Positions 5,577 to 7,386 of a DNA stretch of 7,386 nt are shown here, piece after piece (the stretch's first letter is position 1; each line of letters starts with the position of its first letter). The notes under the pieces are model-generated. The model did not search any database, was not told the origin of the DNA, and saw nothing but the letters and a program-made list of their open reading frames with translations. The translations under genes were made by a program, and so were the position numbers. Source of the DNA: Bacteroidota bacterium (GTDB taxonomy: Bacteria > Bacteroidota > Bacteroidia > Flavobacteriales > Flavobacteriaceae); assembly GCA_018656255.1 (NCBI GenBank), contig JABHYI010000062.1:1-7386 (forward strand). Reading direction: 5' to 3'.

Positions 5577-6875
5577 ATGGATATTTCAGATTTTGTTGAA
5601 GAATTACAATGGCGTGGAATGCTCCACGATGTAATGCCAGATACCCAAAAGCATTTACTAGAGACAATGCGAAGTGCTTATGTGGGGTTTGACCCCACCG
5701 CAGACTCTTTACACATCGGTAATCTAGTACCAATAATGTTATTGTCATTTTTCCAGAAAGCGGGTCATAAGCCTTTTGCTTTGGTGGGTGGTGCTACAGG
5801 CATGATAGGGGATCCCTCAGGAAAATCTAGTGAACGTAATTTACTAGACGAGGCAACTCTTGCTCACAATCAAGAGTGTGTTGGCAAACAACTATCTCAG
5901 TTTTTAGATTTTAGTTCTGGAGCAGCAAACCAAGCTGTGATGGTAAATAATTATGATTGGATGAAGGAATTTTCTTTTCTTGATTTTATTCGTGATGTAG
6001 GTAAGCACCTTACGGTTAATTATATGATGGCAAAAGATTCTGTCAAAAACAGGTTAAGTGGCGAAAATGCAGATGGAATGTCTTTTACAGAATTCACCTA
6101 TCAAATGGTACAAGGATATGATTTTCTGCACCTATACAAAAACCATGATTGCACACTGCAAATGGGAGGTAGTGACCAGTGGGGAAATATCACAACAGGA
6201 ACAGAGTTAATTAGGCGCATCGCATCTGGTAAGGGTTATGCCTTAACATGTCCTCTTATAACAAAAAGTGATGGGAGTAAATTTGGTAAAAGTGAGGGCG
6301 GAAACGTGTGGCTAGATTCTAAAAGAACTTCTCCCTACAAGTTTTACCAATATTGGTTAAACACAAGCGATCAAGATGCTGCCAAATACATTAAAATATT
6401 TACCTTTTTAGACAAACAAACCATTGATGATCTTATCTCCCAGCATCAGGGGCAAGAACATGCCAAGGGTCTTCAAAAAAGATTGGCCCAAGAAGTAACT
6501 ACTACAGTCCATGGAGCCGCTGCTTGTTCAAAGGCAATGGAGGCTTCTACTATTTTATTTAGCAAAACTGCAGCACAAGACATCAACAATATTGATGAGG
6601 ATACTTTTTTAAGTATTTTTGAGGGAGTGCCTATGGCCACCATAGCAAAAAGTGAACTTATAAATGGTCTAGACATAATAGCAGCCTTGGCAGAGAAAAC
6701 TGGGTTTTTGAAATCTAATGGTGAAGCCAGAAGAGCATTAAAAGAAAATTCTGTTTCTGTTAATTTCACTAAAGTAAAAGAGGGACATCTTATTGAATCT
6801 ACGGCACTAATTCATGGCAAGTTTATTTTGCTACAACGCGGTAAGAAAAATAAGTTTATTATCCAGGTAGCATAA
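5577..6875 (+). CDS. tyrS: Tyrosyl-tRNA synthetase
   Basis: The enzyme has 432 residues, close to the usual bacterial length. It activates tyrosine with ATP and charges tRNA-Tyr in the cytosol, acting as a dimer. Class I signatures are clear: YVGFDPTADSLHIGNL (35-50) contains the HIGH-type motif HIGN, and KFGKS (235-239) is the KMSKS-type loop. The tyrosine pocket motifs YQMVQGYD (175-182) and GGSDQWGN (197-204) are intact. The C-terminal tRNA-binding S4-like domain runs from about 372 to 432 (TGFLKSNGEARRALKENSVSVN to the end). The start is taken as the ATG at 5577; a GTG directly before it would add one residue, and MDISDFVEELQWRGML is the typical N-terminus. It is probably a single-gene transcript from the -7 element at 5553. 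It converges on the LuxE-like gene with 12 bp between stops. All key motifs are present and no defect is seen. Confidence 0.97.
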   Translation: MDISDFVEELQWRGMLHDVMPDTQKHLLETMRSAYVGFDPTADSLHIGNLVPIMLLSFFQKAGHKPFALVGGATGMIGDPSGKSSERNLLDEATLAHNQECVGKQLSQFLDFSSGAANQAVMVNNYDWMKEFSFLDFIRDVGKHLTVNYMMAKDSVKNRLSGENADGMSFTEFTYQMVQGYDFLHLYKNHDCTLQMGGSDQWGNITTGTELIRRIASGKGYALTCPLITKSDGSKFGKSEGGNVWLDSKRTSPYKFYQYWLNTSDQDAAKYIKIFTFLDKQTIDDLISQHQGQEHAKGLQKRLAQEVTTTVHGAAACSKAMEASTILFSKTAAQDINNIDEDTFLSIFEGVPMATIAKSELINGLDIIAALAEKTGFLKSNGEARRALKENSVSVNFTKVKEGHLIESTALIHGKFILLQRGKKNKFIIQVA

Positions 6876-6887
6876 CCCCCTTTAATT

Positions 6888-7385
6888 TTAATCTATCATT
6901 AAGTTACACCCTCTAATATCACTTGCGTCAAAGCGCCCTAGTATTTCAAAACTTCCATCTTCATGGACTTTTCCAAGATCTTGTGTGGCTATAAAGGAGC
7001 AGGTGTATTGATTGGCCAAATCTATTACATTGATGCCACCGGTTTTTCCTCTTACCCATGCAAGAGGATCTTGAGTGTCTCTGGTAACTACCCTCATCCA
7101 AGGTGGGCACTTAAAAATTCCGTTTCCTTTTGAGTAGGCTTGAGAGAGTAACTCTGTCATCCCATATTCACTGTGTATTGTTTCTACCCCAAATCCTTTT
7201 GAGAGTTTTTCGTGTAAGCCCTGTTTAATAAGTTCTTTTCTGCGCCCTTTCATACCGCCAGTTTCCATAATTATAGTGTGCTTTAGCTTAAAAGTGTGCG
7301 CTTCTATAAGGTCTAAAAGAGCGTAAGAAACCCCTAATAACAGTGTTTTTTTATTTTGTAGCTCCAGCGCTTTTATGGTGCTGGC
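6888..7385 (-). CDS. LuxE/PaaK-like adenylate-forming protein (acyl-protein synthetase family), partial
   Basis: The C-terminal 165 residues are in the window; the 5' end lies beyond the right edge. The reading frame is open to base 7385, and the ATG at 7266-7268 is an internal methionine (HTIIMETGGMKGRRKE), not a start. The fragment carries adenylation motifs: HSEYGMTEL (71-79), the A5-type YGxTE motif that closes the ATP/acyl site, and DLGKVHEDGSFEILGRFD (136-153) followed by SDIRG (155-159), corresponding to the A7/A8 hinge region. Family members activate a carboxylic acid with ATP to an acyl-AMP. LuxE then passes the acyl group to a protein thiol and PaaK to CoA. No luxC, luxD or phenylacetate genes are visible, so the acid and acceptor are unknown. 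In Flavobacteria such genes are often annotated simply as acyltransferase or acyl-protein synthetase. Confidence 0.82.
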   Translation of the reverse strand, partial: ASTIKALELQNKKTLLLGVSYALLDLIEAHTFKLKHTIIMETGGMKGRRKELIKQGLHEKLSKGFGVETIHSEYGMTELLSQAYSKGNGIFKCPPWMRVVTRDTQDPLAWVRGKTGGINVIDLANQYTCSFIATQDLGKVHEDGSFEILGRFDASDIRGCNLMID

Positions 7386-7386
7386 C

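Noticed and set aside
5548..5748. 66-codon minus-strand reading frame over the tyrS start
   Set aside because: It overlaps the conserved N-terminus and HIGN motif region of tyrS on the other strand and has no recognisable protein features.
6473..6769. 98-codon minus-strand reading frame inside tyrS
   Set aside because: It is antisense to the conserved C-terminal part of tyrS; the length is a by-product of codon use there.
7266..7268. ATG at 7268 as the start of a 126-residue protein
   Set aside because: The frame stays open for 39 more codons to the window edge, and these codons read as family sequence (LLLGVSYALLDLIE...KHTIIMETGG). This Met is internal.
1..7386. Defence system, biosynthetic cluster, mobile element or CRISPR array
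   Set aside because: No nuclease, helicase, toxin-antitoxin pair, transposase, integrase, repeated spacer unit or modular synthase is seen. The genes are mostly housekeeping or lineage-conserved families with even composition.

Overview
The window looks like a low-GC chromosomal segment from a marine-type Flavobacteriaceae (Bacteroidota). Three things point there. There are two Bacteroidota-restricted families, DUF4271 and DUF4296. The dihydroorotase has the Bacteroidota-style motif DDQVHFREPG. Sequences matching the Bacteroidota -7 promoter element TAnnTTTG lie just upstream of two genes, and Shine-Dalgarno-like sequences are generally absent. Nothing in the window looks mobile: there is no transposase, integrase, tRNA, CRISPR array or long repeat, and base composition is even throughout.

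Layout. (1) Positions 2-193 (+) hold the C-terminal end of ATP-type phosphoenolpyruvate carboxykinase (pckA). A near-perfect bidirectional hairpin terminator at 213-250 follows. (2) On the minus strand, a six-TM DUF4271 protein (1080-1733) is followed by a HemD-like protein (305-1051). They form a two-gene unit that converges on pckA. (3) Divergently, on the plus strand, is a tightly coupled three-gene operon: a DPM1-like family 2 glycosyltransferase (1851-2582), dihydroorotase (2582-3922) and a DUF4296 lipoprotein (3919-4488). Its junctions overlap by 1 nt (TAATG) and 4 nt (ATGA). (4) On the minus strand is an extended SDR-family NAD(P)-dependent epimerase/dehydratase-like protein (4493-5506). 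Its stop codon lies 4 bp from the lipoprotein's stop. (5) Divergently on the plus strand is tyrosyl-tRNA synthetase tyrS (5577-6875). (6) On the minus strand is a LuxE/PaaK-like adenylate-forming protein (6888-7385), which runs off the right edge.

Functionally this is mostly housekeeping: gluconeogenesis (PckA), pyrimidine synthesis (PyrC), tRNA charging (TyrS) and lipid-linked mannose donor synthesis (GT2). Several lineage-specific proteins of unclear role are interleaved. From memory of flavobacterial genomes this gene order is a conserved block, but I could not check that here. I see no convincing new defence, mobile or regulatory system. The points most worth following are the altered metal-ligand motif in the dihydroorotase, whether the DUF4271-linked HemD homologue really makes uroporphyrinogen III, and the tight coupling of a glycosyltransferase, PyrC and a lipoprotein.
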